Assembly: GCF_022605725.1 (NCBI RefSeq)
Contig: NC_065556.1
Coordinates: forward strand, 8,308,001 to 8,372,000
Length of the DNA stretch: 64,000 nt
From: Anthonomus grandis grandis
Taxonomy: Eukaryota > Arthropoda > Insecta > Coleoptera > Curculionidae
Reading direction: 5' to 3'
Shown: positions 22,673 to 34,519 of the stretch, piece by piece
Numbering within the stretch: position 1 is the stretch's first letter
Layout: each line of letters starts with the position of its first letter
Position numbers and translations under genes: made by a program
Notes under the pieces: generated by a model
What the model saw: the letters and a program-made list of their open reading frames with translations, nothing else
What the model was told of the DNA's origin: nothing
Databases searched by the model: none

Positions 22673-25600
22673 CTTAGAACATTGAAAGGCTAGAAGTAGC
22701 ATGCCGTGGAACTATGGACAGGTTTGTTTGCTTGCAACATCTCTGATGCAATGATGCCAAATGCTTATAGATAAATGGCAAAAATCACTTTATAATATCA
22801 TAAAAATGTTCAGTTGTTTCCGAAGGCTCAAAACAATACTACTGCTCGCCTTTAATAAAATATCAAGCATTTTTTTTAAATAAATTTGATAAAATACTCT
22901 ATATCAAAGTCAATATTAACTTTAAATAAATGAAAATAAAGTACGAAAAAACGAGAAAACGGTAATGGCATCGCAACGCCGCTCGATCGCATTGTTGTTG
23001 CCACTGATACAAGCACTCTCTACCAGTGACGTCGCAACAAATATTTACCTGATAAATTTTTATTAATTAATATAGAGTTTGAGTATTAGTAATATTACCT
23101 TTTATGAGCTATTTATGTGTTTTTTTAACGAACTTCGTTAGAGGAAGGTCCTAATAAAAGGCACCATTTTTGTCAAAGCATTTTTATGGAAATTCAATAT
23201 TTTATTAATATTATAGATTTCTTAATAAATCATGTTTTAAGACACAAAATATTAACATTTTGCAAAATTTTATTGTTATTATTATATTGGACAAAACTCA
23301 GTTTTACATCACTTACTTTATATCACATAATATATACTTCTATGGTGCTGACTTTTTCAAAGGGACAGTATTGATTCAGCGGAAGAGTTAAAACTACAAG
23401 GATGTTCAAATTGTGAAGGAGTTGCAGGTTTTTTATAGGTTATAAGATTTTTATTATGAGTATGACAATGGTTTTAAGACATTTAACAGTGACCTATATA
23501 ATACCTAATACCAAATATTATATCATATTAATTTATACTAAAAAACAAAGCTTACCTAAGAATAAAGACTATGTACAATAGATTAGATTAGTTTATTAGT
23601 AGTAATATACAAACAAATACTTTTACAAGTCAAATAAAATATGTAGTATGTTGGACTTTTTCGAAAATCATGTTATTATTTCTTAAGTATTTAAATAATG
23701 AATTGAGACATCTAATTCAATTTCTTTGGGGCAAATTTGTTTATTGCAATCTTCGAATTTTAATTTTTTGTTCTTTATTTTTTTTCCATAATTTGGTAAC
23801 AAGTGATTTAGCTTTTGAAACGGTGGAATCATCAGTGCTTAGGTCCTCAGGATATCATTTTGATTTTACCCTAGAATAATATACATAAAAATATAGTATT
23901 ACCAAAATTAAAAAGAAAAAATTAAAAAAATGTATTATAATAATCCAATTGATCAATAAAATGTATGTTATTATAAAGAATCTTTGTAATATCAGACATT
24001 TGATTAATTGCATTTAATTAAACAAATATAACACAATAAAATACTATATCACTTTTAAATAAGATATATAGAATAGGATGATACATGGCATAAAACTAGT
24101 AGTCTATTTTGAGTGTATTTTTACCTTTTCCTTGGCAGAGTCAGGGAATGTGTAGCAGTTAAACAAAAACGGCTTAGATGAGAAATAGTAATTGTTGACC
24201 TAGACCCCTCGGTTACTGTAGAACTATTAATCTCAGATGCAGTTATTGTTGATGATGAATGATCAGATCTGTAGTTATACAAAATTTGGTGTATCAAGAA
24301 TATTAATCTACTTTAATTATCCATACTTGTCTATATTAGCTTCACTGTTTGTACTATATACCATTTTGGAAGCTAAAGAAGTTTTTGCACTCTTTAGGAA
24401 AGCTACTCCTGCAGCTTTGAAGGATCAATCACTTGGTAAATTAACTGAATTATCGGCTGCTGTGTTTTTAACCAGTGCATCAGAAATCCTAGTAAAAAAA
24501 TAGTTTTACATACATACCTAATTTAATAAGTATTAGGTATAAATAAAGCTTATATGAGTAACACTAATCCTTTTTTTGACGATTTTTTTATACTAGAAAA
24601 ATATATTTAAAAAAAAATTACCTTTGAGGTAGAGCTGATTTTTTTAATAAAGTCTGGCTACTGATAATATTATCTTCCTTATATAAGAAATCACTTCTAA
24701 GGATGTGATCTGAACAAACAAATATGTTCTGTTTAATTGTGTTGATTTCCATTAATAAAATCCATTGTTCCCTTTGGGCATATATTAGGCAATCTATGAT
24801 AAGTATTTGATATTTAATCAAAAAGCAAAAAAACTTACAGTAATGAATTAATATGTGGTGAAAATTACTATATATATTATTGTAAGTTGCAATGTGATAA
24901 AACAAAAAAAATTATCGACCAAATTTTAGAGAAAGACAAAATTAACTTTATACATAGATATCAATATCTAAATAAATTTCAAAATTCTTTAAAGGCAATA
25001 AAAAATTAATAATTTCATCTATCTACCCAATGTCTATATTAAAAAAACATAACTATACATAGATAGGTACATGGGTATTAGGTATGTCTTCTTTCTACCA
25101 AAACAACAAAAGAAAAACATAAAATCCTGCAATAAAACCAGGGACAAAATTCTAGTTTTATATTTTTTATAGCCTATTGATAGATGAATATGTTAAAAAA
25201 AATATTTAGATTTAAAAATATAAATATTTTGGTATTTTACGCACACTTTCACATTCAAGTTTTTATTAGGTTTATCTATAAGATCCCCTATTCTACGTTT
25301 ATGATGATGGTTACCCCATGATGTGATGTTATGATGTGTTGTGAAGTATCGGTACTTACTTGTGAAAAGAATGGCTTGAATCACCTTTTTATCATGATGC
25401 GGCACAAACGACCAAGTTTTTCCCATCCTAGCAATTTAAAAAAACACTAAAATGTGGCCTTTTTCTTTTTGAAACCGAAAATTAAAGAAAATACACGAAT
25501 CCCGAAAATAAACAAAAAGCCGTTTGACAGATGACACTACGCGTATGGCTCAGGCGCTTAAGCTTCAGTGTTGTCGCTTCAAATTTTTTAGAAGCAGTTT

Positions 25601-25915
25601 TAGGGATAATAATGTTAATAATTTTGTTTTTTTTTTGGCTTAAGGATATTATATTTATTCTTAAAATAGGTTAATTGTAGTATTTATACTTTTTATTTTA
25701 AATTTTCCTATAAAATACAACACAAATAAGTTAAATTAACGTTATAATGGTTGTTAAAATATAGCTAAAAATTTCCTCCGTTGGAAATTTGCGTCGACTT
25801 GACAACAGAGAATCGGCAAATATGTTTGTAAACAAAACACCCCTCTTGCCCCTGTGCACATGTTGGACTCAAACAAAGTTGTTGTTTACTAATTCTAGCC
25901 TTTCAATGTTCTAAG
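22673..25915 (-). mobile_element. THAP element copy B (inverted partner of copy A)
   Basis: This has the same 23-bp inverted repeats as copy A. The flanking 8-mers are ATCTGTAC (22665-22672) and ATCTGTAT (25916-25923), one mismatch. The gene runs on the minus strand, so the two copies sit tail-to-tail with 74 bp between them. Copy B keeps about 80 bp of coding sequence (about 24160-24240) that copy A has lost and lacks both nested insertions. It is the better guide to the original 3.2-kb element. Confidence 0.85.
23640..25426 (-). pseudogene. THAP plus coiled-coil protein gene, copy B
   Basis: On the minus strand the gene starts at 25426 with MGKTW, where the first CxxC of the THAP finger is damaged by a small deletion. 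The second THAP exon (ending at 24622) is well kept: REQWILLMEINTIKQ, CSDHILRSDFL, then LLKKSALPQR and a GT donor. Further exons correspond to DALVKNTAADNSVNL (about 24480) and a Ser/Thr-rich segment ending TATHSLTLPRKR (about 24150). The last is the short coiled coil with LFKYLRNNNMI at about 23690. It shares with copy A a TGA inside the coiled-coil frame. No catalytic region exists anywhere in the element. Confidence 0.7.
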
Positions 25916-25923
25916 ATCTGTAT

Positions 25924-26698
25924 CTTTCCTTTGCAGTTTTAAGCAAAGCTAATTGTTCACAAATAAAATCTAAAGCATGCACTATTTTGTTGTCTTCAAT
26001 GTTTTTAAAACTTTTTAGTATGTTCGACACAAAATCGAACACACGTTTAATTTTATTTATGTCATTTGATGGTTTGACATGATCGAGAATAGTATTGCCA
26101 AGGGTATTGGTAGCAGTCTCGGTAGGAGTATTTCGATTTAAGTCACAGTCAGGGTTGTCATTATTGGTAACATTTTCCTCCAAAGGCAGGGTAATAATAG
26201 TAAGGTCTATTGCTTCAAGTATTGCATATAAATCATCTAAACTATGGGAAGTATATGGAGTTTTAAATTTTGATGTTAAAACACAAACTGGCTTGCTATA
26301 TAAAAAAAGTTTCAACATTTAAATTAAAATTAAAAACAATTGCCCAATTAATGCATGGACCAGGTGTGTATTCAATTTTAAAAATTGTTACCTTTTTGCT
26401 GTCTTGAGACTCACTGTGAGCAGTAAACCAATCTTTCGGTAGTTTAAAAGCAGAAAATTTTTCAATAAACTCTTCAAAACTGTCAAAATGATTTTGTTTC
26501 TCATGCTCGCCAAAGTCAATTTTGCTTAATTCAAGAGCTTTGCTAACTTCAACTCGTCAATATTTTTAAACCTTTCATCTTTACTTGGCTTTACCCATTT
26601 TCGCCTTAGATTTATATCCTTAGGAAAACCGAAGACATGCACTTAGGTCCGTTTTTATAGTTTCCATTACAACCCGGAACACAACACTTTTGAGGCAT
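25924..26698 (-). pseudogene. Outer P-type transposase gene, N-terminal part (THAP)
   Basis: The minus-strand start at 26698 reads MPQKCCVPGCNGNYKNG, the first half of a THAP finger. A decayed segment to about 26400 still gives pieces of the usual FPK...W region. The frame from 26318 (LKLFLYSKP...) carries NTLGNTILDHVKPSNDINKI and ends CEQLALLKTAKERYR at the boundary with copy B's duplication. The 58 bp between the two nested copies and the DNA beyond 17701 continue the same gene. The target was thus an older P transposase. Frameshifts are present in the THAP part. Confidence 0.75.
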
Positions 26699-27316
26699 AT
26701 TTACACTCTGGTATTAACTACAAGCCGAACTGGGAGAAAAACATTAAATTAAACACGAACTAAAGTATTAAAGTCTGATATAAATAAATAAATCTGCGGC
26801 GCGCCGGAGAACCGGTTTTTCCGAGGATTTTTCTAGTCCGAAAATACGATTTTGCGATTTAAAAGTACGCGAAGACTTTACATAAACATAACATACACAT
26901 TTCGCGGAAATAAGCAGTTCCGATTTTAGAAAAAAACACAAAATGAGCTAATGTTTACTGCGGATCTCGTCAGAAATACCGGCAACCACAGAACATAAAT
27001 ATAAACAACCTAACCTCTCGTTTCATCAGGTGGCACTAGTAGATGCGCAGTTGTCAGATTTATATAGAAAGAACTCCTATTGGCAAGTAACAAGGTATTA
27101 AGTAGATAAATGATGAAATTTGAAAAAATGGAAGTTTAAATTATAAAAAGAGAAATAAGGATGCACTCTTTTTTTTAACTAAGTTGTAAAGTAAGAGGAG
27201 TTAAAGATATAGATTTAATTATTTTAAGATAGTAATAGAGCATCCTAACGTTGACGTCAATCTGCAAAGTCTGGCAGCGTTGCAGGCAGCCTTCCGCGGA
27301 CGAACAACGGCAGCGT
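26699..27316. other. no gene recognised
   Basis: This presumably includes the upstream end of the outer P element, but I could not identify its terminal repeat. The last 9 bp (27308-27316) are the MULE's left target duplication. Confidence 0.35.
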
Positions 27317-30300
27317 GCATTTTCGCCGATCCTAATGGGTTCAGTAATGGAAAACGTGTAGGGGAATTTGATTGGTTAAAAGCGATCACGTGATACTTTG
27401 TTTTGTTTTTGTTTTGTACTCACTTTGCCGTGCAGGTTATTAGTGTTATTAAAGTGGTTATTGGTTATTAGGTCAGAGTTAAATTTGAAATCGAAAATCT
27501 ACAGGAGGAAATAATAAAAAAATGGAGGTAGATGAACATATATTGCTGAATTTACCATTAGGCTATACATATTTAGTAGTGCATACTAAAGGCAATATCG
27601 AAAACAATGAGGAAGTGATAAGAATAAAAGAAGTGAAGGATAAGTCTTCTGCTGAGGCAAGTAAACAAATACACTTTTTTTTAAAACTAATATTGTTATT
27701 AAATATTTATTTATAATACTGTAAAGGCTCTGGTTCACTAGCAAATCAGTTCAGTAGCAAATAGTGCATTGGACTTAATTAAACACTTTTATTAATTTTT
27801 GAATTTTTAAAATATTATACTTTCAATAGGTTTGGCTTAAGAATTATGAGCAACACACGAAAACCAGCTGGAGAAAAGCTGCTACATATCCAAATTGTGG
27901 AAAAATTAATATTTACAAGGTTGATCTACGTTGCATTCATCTTACAGATAAAAGAGTCAAGGGAATAAGATCTACACGAAATACAGATTGTCGAGCAAAG
28001 CTTAATATTGTCATTAAAAGGTTTGTAATATTTTATAGCTAAAATCTTAACTCTATAAAAGTGTGGATGCTTTTACCTATGTTTTTACTATTTTTAGGTA
28101 TATAGCTAAATCTAGAGCTAAAAATGTAGACCATCTTGTTGCTGAATGGCCAGCTATTGTAACATTTAAGGCTACGCATAATCATTGCATTATTAGTGCA
28201 GCAGTTTTAAAATATCGTGACATGTCAGATGAGACCAGGGCAAAACTTCAGAGCCTTTTTCGACAAGGTCATAACCCTTCATCGGCCTTGCATTTTTTGC
28301 AAATTTGCCAGATTTGTTGCTGGAAAATCCAGAAAATTATTATGAAATTGCAGCAGATTCTCATTATGTCCCGACAGTTTCTGTAGCACATAAATTGTTT
28401 GAAAAGGAGTTTTCAAAAGAGTATGGATGTTTTACAGGTAATTTTATTTAACATTTTGCTGTTACTTTAAAGTACAGAGTGGTAGATCCAGGGTTCATTT
28501 TAGGGGGGTACAACATATACATATATAAACATACAGGGTTGTACAAAAAGACATAAGGTTGTATCGTAATGAAAAAAAAATATTACCGTGAGGCTGCGAG
28601 AGCTACAACTAACTAATTAACTAAAACATAAACAAATAATCAGACTGAAAAACCTGGATCTACCTATGCAGTGGTGGGCTTTAACGATAAACCTATTTTA
28701 TTTTAGGAAATTTGATGTTAGAAAATTTAAAAGCAAAATTGGATGAATACACTAAAACATATAATCAAGGAAGAGCAAAGCTTTGCAAAACCAAAGATGA
28801 TAATCACTATTTTGTAGTTTTGTGTACTCCAATTATGTCTCGAGCTCATCAAAACATAAGTCAAAGTCGAGAGTTGGTCATGGTTGATGCTTCTGGTGGA
28901 ATGGACAAACAGAGACATCGAGTATATTTCTTTATAACACCAACAGTGGCAGGTGGCTTGCCACTTGGAGTCATCATAACTGATACTGAAAAGGAGTATG
29001 TTTTTGATGAAGCATTACAGGAAATGAAAAATATATTACCGCCTGACTCATTTTATAAACAAAGATACCCTACAGTATTTTTAACTGACAATGACCTAAA
29101 GGAAAGAAATCCCTTAAAAAAAAATTTTGCTGGTTCTGTGCTTTTGTTGTGCCAATTTCATTTTTTAAAAGCATGTTGGACTTGGTTATGTGACACCAAG
29201 CATGGCATTTTGCAATCTAATCGACAAGAGCTATATTTCATGATAAAAAACATTGTTTATGCTTTAAATGTAGAAGAAGCTTTAAAGCACCATACAGTAA
29301 TTCTCAACAGTAATGTCTCAAAAAAGTATCCTCTTTTCATAAACCATTATTTAAAATTATGGAATTACAAAGAGGACTGGGCTACCTGTTATCGACAAAA
29401 ATATATGTTAAGAGGTAGTAACACAACAAATTATGTAGAGGTGGTTTTCCGAATTCTAAAGGACTGTATCCTAAACAGAGTTATGGCCTTTAGTATCATT
29501 CAGCTGGTTGACTTTATTCTTACTCGCTATGAAATGTATATGGAAAAAAGACTCATAGATTTCACGAATGGTCGATACCCAAAAGCTATGTTAAAAAGGA
29601 TGTTACCCAAACAAAGAGGCAATGTGTCCTATGAGATTCAGAGATGTATTAATATGCAGGGTGTTTTTAACCTAATTTCTAGTGAAAATAAGAACCAATA
29701 TTGGGTAGACATTATTAATGGTACCTGCTCTTGTGCTAAAGGCACAACAGGCAGTTTATGTTCACATGCATCCGCTGTGATTCTTCATATGGAAGACAAG
29801 CTTGAGAGTGGTTTTAATTTAGTTTCTGAGAATGCCAAAAAAACAATGTATTACATAGCCACAGGAAAAAAGTGCCCTAGTAATTGGTTAAAGCCGCTGA
29901 AAGAAATTCCTGTCTCCGTAAGCAATACAGAAATATTTGAAAGTAATAACGTCCTTAGTAACCCAAGTAGTAACGTACTGAAGCCTTTGGACATTCCCGA
30001 GGAAACTTATAAAGAACCCTTGAGTACTTTAATTCAAAAGAAGGATGAAAATAATATTTTTGAGTTATTGGATACAGAAAAAATGGAACTTAAAAATTTG
30101 TTTGATAGAATAACAAAAGGTGTACAAAACCAACCAAATATTTTTGTCCCAGCAGTGCAAAAAATGCTGAGTAATACGAAAAAATTTGCAAAAACAGAAA
30201 CTGGTCTTATTAGTGCATTACATACATTTGGTAAATATAGTGGACTTGAACCTTTTAAAAATGGAAAGAAAACAGCACAAAATAAACAATTAAGAAGAAA

Positions 30301-31217
30301 ACATTCCTCATTTATAGGTGTTCAACCTACAGCAATTGGTCGACGTAAAAAGTGTTTAAGCGGAAAAAAGGTAATATCAGCTGGTCGTCCTAGGCAAGGT
30401 ATAAAACTTAATGTCAATTTACAAGATCACTATTACACTAAATATAATTCTTTACCTATTAACAAAAAAACTCCACACAATTTACAAACTGCAGTTTATT
30501 TAAACAAAAGTATTGGTATTACGAAATGTAAAAAAAATTAAAATATATTCGGGTTTTAAAACAACGTCTGTATTGCTGATATATTTTAAACATTGTAACT
30601 TTTAATAGAAAAATGTGTAAATTCTTAATAATTAAAGTTTAAGTACACCGGACAAATATATTTGTATTTTAATTTGAATAAAAGTTCCTGGTCTAAAATT
30701 TGTTTTATTTGTTTACTTATTTTCGAGAGGATTTTACCCCAAATTTATATGTAACTATCTAGGAAGGTAGCTGAGTAGGTATAGTAGATATAACTACCGA
30801 GGTAGCTAGTTATATCTGTGATTTTACATTAAGTAGCCATATTTTTAATTTCTCTCACTAAAATAATAATTATTAAATAATAAAATAGTTCCTAAATATC
30901 ATGTCAGTACTAAATATATATATTATTTTTTAATACGCATGTATAATATGTATCCTTACTTGCGATATTTTAGGATTTTGAATAGATTTTAGTTTCTTTT
31001 TGCTATAAACAACCTAAAATGTACTAAAACGTCGAAAATTCGATTCGCAACAAACATTTTCCTAATTTCGTTTTTCTCCGTGCGGTGAATATGCATTTAC
31101 TTTTTACCAATTTATTGTCATCTTCGAATTTGGACATACACTTACACGAAATTCTTAACCAATCAAATTTGCTTAAATGCCGCCCATTACTGAACCCATT
31201 AGGATCGGCGAAAATGC
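27317..31217 (+). mobile_element. MULE (Mutator-like element), nearly intact, 3901 bp
   Basis: Perfect 34-bp terminal inverted repeats begin GCATTTTCGCCGATCC (27317-27350 and 31184-31217). They are flanked by 9-bp repeats CGGCAGCGT (27308-27316) and CTGCAGCGT (31218-31226), one mismatch. A 9-bp duplication with a SWIM-type transposase identifies the MuDR/MULE superfamily. Similarity continues inside the repeats (AATTTGATTGGTTAA). One gene fills the middle; no other element has broken it. Confidence 0.9.
27522..30541 (+). CDS. MULE transposase with SWIM zinc finger (one frameshift)
   Basis: Cut-and-paste transposase. Four exons give consistent phase: 27522-27656, 27830-28020, 28098-28437 and 28707-30541. 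Exon 2 is a Cys/His-rich N-terminal DNA-binding-like segment (TYPNCGKINIYKVDLRCIHL). The last exon holds the RNase H-like core: VMVDASGGMDKQ (first Asp), FLTDNDLKERNPL (second Asp), then the MULE CQFHFLKACW motif. A SWIM finger follows (CSCAKGTTGSLCSH, about residue 345 of that exon) and a basic C-terminus. Intron 1 uses a GC donor (GAG|GCAAGT). A single-base slip in a T run near 28290 shifts exon 3; the rest of exon 3 is open in the next frame. With that exception the gene looks intact. Confidence 0.85.
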
Positions 31218-31226
31218 CTGCAGCGT

Positions 31227-32540
31227 CAACAGACGCCACTAAAAAACACCCGATTCCCGTCACCATTCGGCTCCGACTGTCCATTCGGATATTTAAATAT
31301 TATGTGAATGGCGGGCAACCAACAAAAGAGCATGTTTGCTGCTAGAAGCAACGGTTTCTGGCAATAAGAATAATTAATGTAAATAATAATTTAATTAAAA
31401 TAAAAAATAGCGTTTCTGGAATAATAATAATTGATTCTTTAAATAAATTAAATATAAATAAAGGATGCAAACAAGAAAATTGAATTATTAATTTTATACA
31501 TAATACCCTAATGTAAGTATCAAAAAAATGCAGTTTGGTTGAACGATCCAATGGAATGGAAATTGAATTTTTTTTTTTTCGAATAAATATTTTAAAAAGT
31601 TTCTTTAGGCGGACATGGATTTATTTGATTTTGGATATTATTTAAAATTACTATAGTTTATTTTTGAGAAAGTGTTATTTGAAAATTTTATTTTTCTACT
31701 ACCTTATAAGAACATTTTTAATTTTATTTCCCTGCATAATTGATTTTTTTTATTTGACTATATCTTGCTTATTATTTTTTATCAAATTAATTTTTTACAT
31801 TAAATTGTGCTTATTAATAAGAATGAAAGTAGAAAATGAAGTACTGTAGGAGCAGTGTCATTTCCTCACTGTGGATGCTTTTGCTGGATCAAACTTCACC
31901 CACTTAAGGAAATTATGCACTTTGCTCCCTTTTGTTATATAAATAACTATTATTTTTTTAAGTTCTCTATATGTGGACATATCAAAAGGAAAAGCCCAAC
32001 TTAAACAATAGGGTATTGTATATTTAGAAAAAATAAATAAATGGAAAACAAAATTTATAAAATATTGTAGTATTGTACTTTAATTTTAATCTTAAATATA
32101 TAAATGTTATTAATCTTTTTGAAATAAGTACCTATTTTTTTAAATAATTTTTATACCTAGGTAGAGAGGTAATTTTGGTAAGTGAAAACACAATGGATTT
32201 AATTAGTTATACTATTATATAAATGTATCATATATTAACAAGTTTTATTTTATAAATGCTGCAAAGACATGTATATGACTGATTTGAAAAGAAACTTAAT
32301 TATTTTATGCTAAAATACTAATTTACAATTCGCAGTTTCGATTAATACTCATAAGAAGAAACTACAAGAAACTTATGAGATAGGTAATGTTTTTTAAAAT
32401 ATTTGCCTCAAACTTACATAAAAAATTATAATACACATATACATACATATATAGTTAAACCTATAAAAATATACCTACTATTATATAAAAAAAATACTGA
32501 TAAATAGAAAAAAATATACAATTAATTATTTTTATTTATT
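31227..32540. other. AT-rich stretch, nothing recognised
   Basis: Low-complexity A/T DNA with no supported gene or inverted-repeat pair. Confidence 0.4.
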
Positions 32541-33385
32541 GCTCCTTCTTCTTCTTTGATGGAAAATAAACTTGTTTGTCCATTTTTCGTTTACTTGTAT
32601 TTGTCTTATTTATCTGTTCCATCATTGATGTCAGTTGTCTCATGCACCTAGACATTTACAGGTATATGTTAATATATCTAATATAATTTTATAAAAAGAT
32701 AACTTACTTATCATAAGTTTCATTATTTAAATATCTTAAAAAGTTTGATACACTTTCAATTTCACACTTCAATTTCAATTTCTCTTGTTGATTGCTTGTT
32801 CAATTGTTGTACTGCGACTTGTTGATTTTCAGTCGTCTTCTCATTAACAAATGTTTCAATTTCTAGACTATGGCTAGCTTCAATATTATTGAAAGAACAT
32901 TCCCAAGGAGTTCACCTAAAACAGAATCGCTTCCCTTCCTTTGCTCACACACCATAATGAACAATTGAAATTGCTACAAATTACCTCTAAAATCGCTTCG
33001 ATTGCAACAATATACTTTTTCAATCTTGTCTTCAATTTTCCTTGTGCAAACAAGTGCATAGTTTGTGCTTATTTTATGCTCTCTTAACCATTCCTCAAAT
33101 CTTTCTTCTCTGGAAAAATGGAAAGTTGAGGACTCTATTTTGATATCATGACTTAACCTGTAAATAAGCTTCAAGTCTTTGATAAGTCTCACAAGAATAC
33201 TTAGTCTCTTTGCATAAGGGACAAGAAATGTGTGACTTTGGGTTATCTGGGAGCTGCTGCTTATGAATAACTTTAATATGTTTGTTCTTAGCTGAAATGG
33301 AAGAAAACATTTTACGGCATAAGTGGCACAAATTTTTGTTGATAGTTTGGTCCTGATTCTGATAGTTTTGAGTAGGGCCGTCCAT
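32541..33385 (-). pseudogene. C2H2 zinc-finger gene, probably a MULE derivative without catalytic core
   Basis: The minus-strand start at 33385 encodes CHLCRKMFSSISAKNKHIKVIH (C2H2 spacing), then a second finger start CPLCKETKYSC. A 1-bp frameshift at about 33158 restores HDIKIESSTFHFSREERFEE and then YCCNRSDFRG, followed by a donor. Later exon-like pieces (about 32920-32705 and 32653-32541) give IESVSNFLRYLNNETYDK and a Lys-rich end FPSKKKKEQ. From memory, the zinc-finger/CNRSG-like N-terminus and basic tail occur in insect SWIM/MULE proteins; here the RNase H and SWIM parts are missing. No terminal repeats were found. Confidence 0.5.
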
Positions 33386-33868
33386 CTTTACAGCTAAAAT
33401 CGCTGAAATGGAATTAATACAGCTTTTCAGGTATTATTTTAAAACACTATGTTCAATATTTCACAAAGAAACAAGTTCAGTATAATCGCAATAATTGATC
33501 AAATTAGTTGGAGCTTTTTTACGAAAGTAAACAACTAACAAACGCGGGAACATTCGTGTCGTTATTCTTGTCATTCACGTCAAACGACCGAATTTTTCTC
33601 CGAACATACACGATCACCGCCGGAAATCGGGGGGGGATCGGAATTGGTCCTACTCGGAATTTGTCCTACGTTTACGAATCCGGTCGAACGGTTAAAAACA
33701 GTGTTGTCAGAACTCTAAAATATTCTTAGCAATGTGACCGAAATTCAGTATTCAGTTCAGAGAGGAGGATACTGTGTGAAATTGAATGTGATACCAACCA
33801 TACAACAACTACAACGAATAAGGCCGTTCAACCTAGAACTTATTGTTGTGTGTGGGTGTGTTGCAAAG

Positions 33869-33931
33869 ATGGAAGGATTTGGTAATCAAAGATTTTTTGA
33901 TAAAGAATTTATTAATGAAGTCAGAAGGTAT
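33869..33931 (+). other. possible MADF-domain first exon
   Basis: An ATG frame reads MEGFGNQRFFDKEFINEVRR and meets a GT at 33929-33930 (AGAAG|GTATGA). FDKEFINEVRRY resembles the start of a MADF DNA-binding domain (F..E.I.EV..Y). No further exon was found downstream, where the sequence turns into a MITE. Confidence 0.35.
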
Positions 33932-34012
33932 GAAACTTTTAATAAAATTTAAATTTGAAATTAAATCAGTTTTATACTTATACAAATTATTATAAAATAG
34001 ACAATATAATTA

Positions 34013-34269
34013 TGAGGAAAATCGAAGTTTTATGACCAATATGCTCTATTTTTTTTTTTTAAATATACGAAACCTGTTCCAACCTTGGGCCAACCTAACT
34101 CGCCCTAACTTTGTCTAATCAAATGATAACGACTGGACATCAATTTAAGCATTATTAAAATTAATTGGCTACACAACGTCCTGGTGACTTGGGTTGGCCC
34201 AAGGTTGGGTTAGGTTTTGAATATTTTAAGAAAATAGAGAATATTGGTCATAAAACTTCGATTTACCTC
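34013..34269. mobile_element. hairpin MITE (~260 bp or slightly longer)
   Basis: The arms fold back almost completely: AAATCGAAGTTTTATGACCAATAT at the left pairs with its complement near 34237-34263, and CCAACCTTGGGCCAACCTAA near 34078 pairs with 34190-34211. The loop is about 90 bp. Weaker similarity extends about 20 bp beyond both ends. Confidence 0.7.
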
Positions 34270-34519
34270 ATATATTTCCTATTTTACTTGGATCGTTATG
34301 TTATTGCTCGGCCATTATCGTTAATGTGCGAATTTTCATCATTGATCGTAACATATACACTATACAGAATACCCCATATTTCCATATAACTTAATAATAC
34401 AGTTGCCGCCCGCGTGCGCCATCTAGCTATTAACAGTTGCGACACAGACAATCCATCGCATCGGTCGCTATTTAGCTGCCGAAATTCGTAAATACGGCGT
34501 TGTCAAATATAAATACAGA

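Noticed and set aside
17710..25915. One giant 8-kb palindrome
   Set aside because: Each half has its own terminal repeats and its own 8-bp duplication, so it is two insertions, not a single palindromic duplication.
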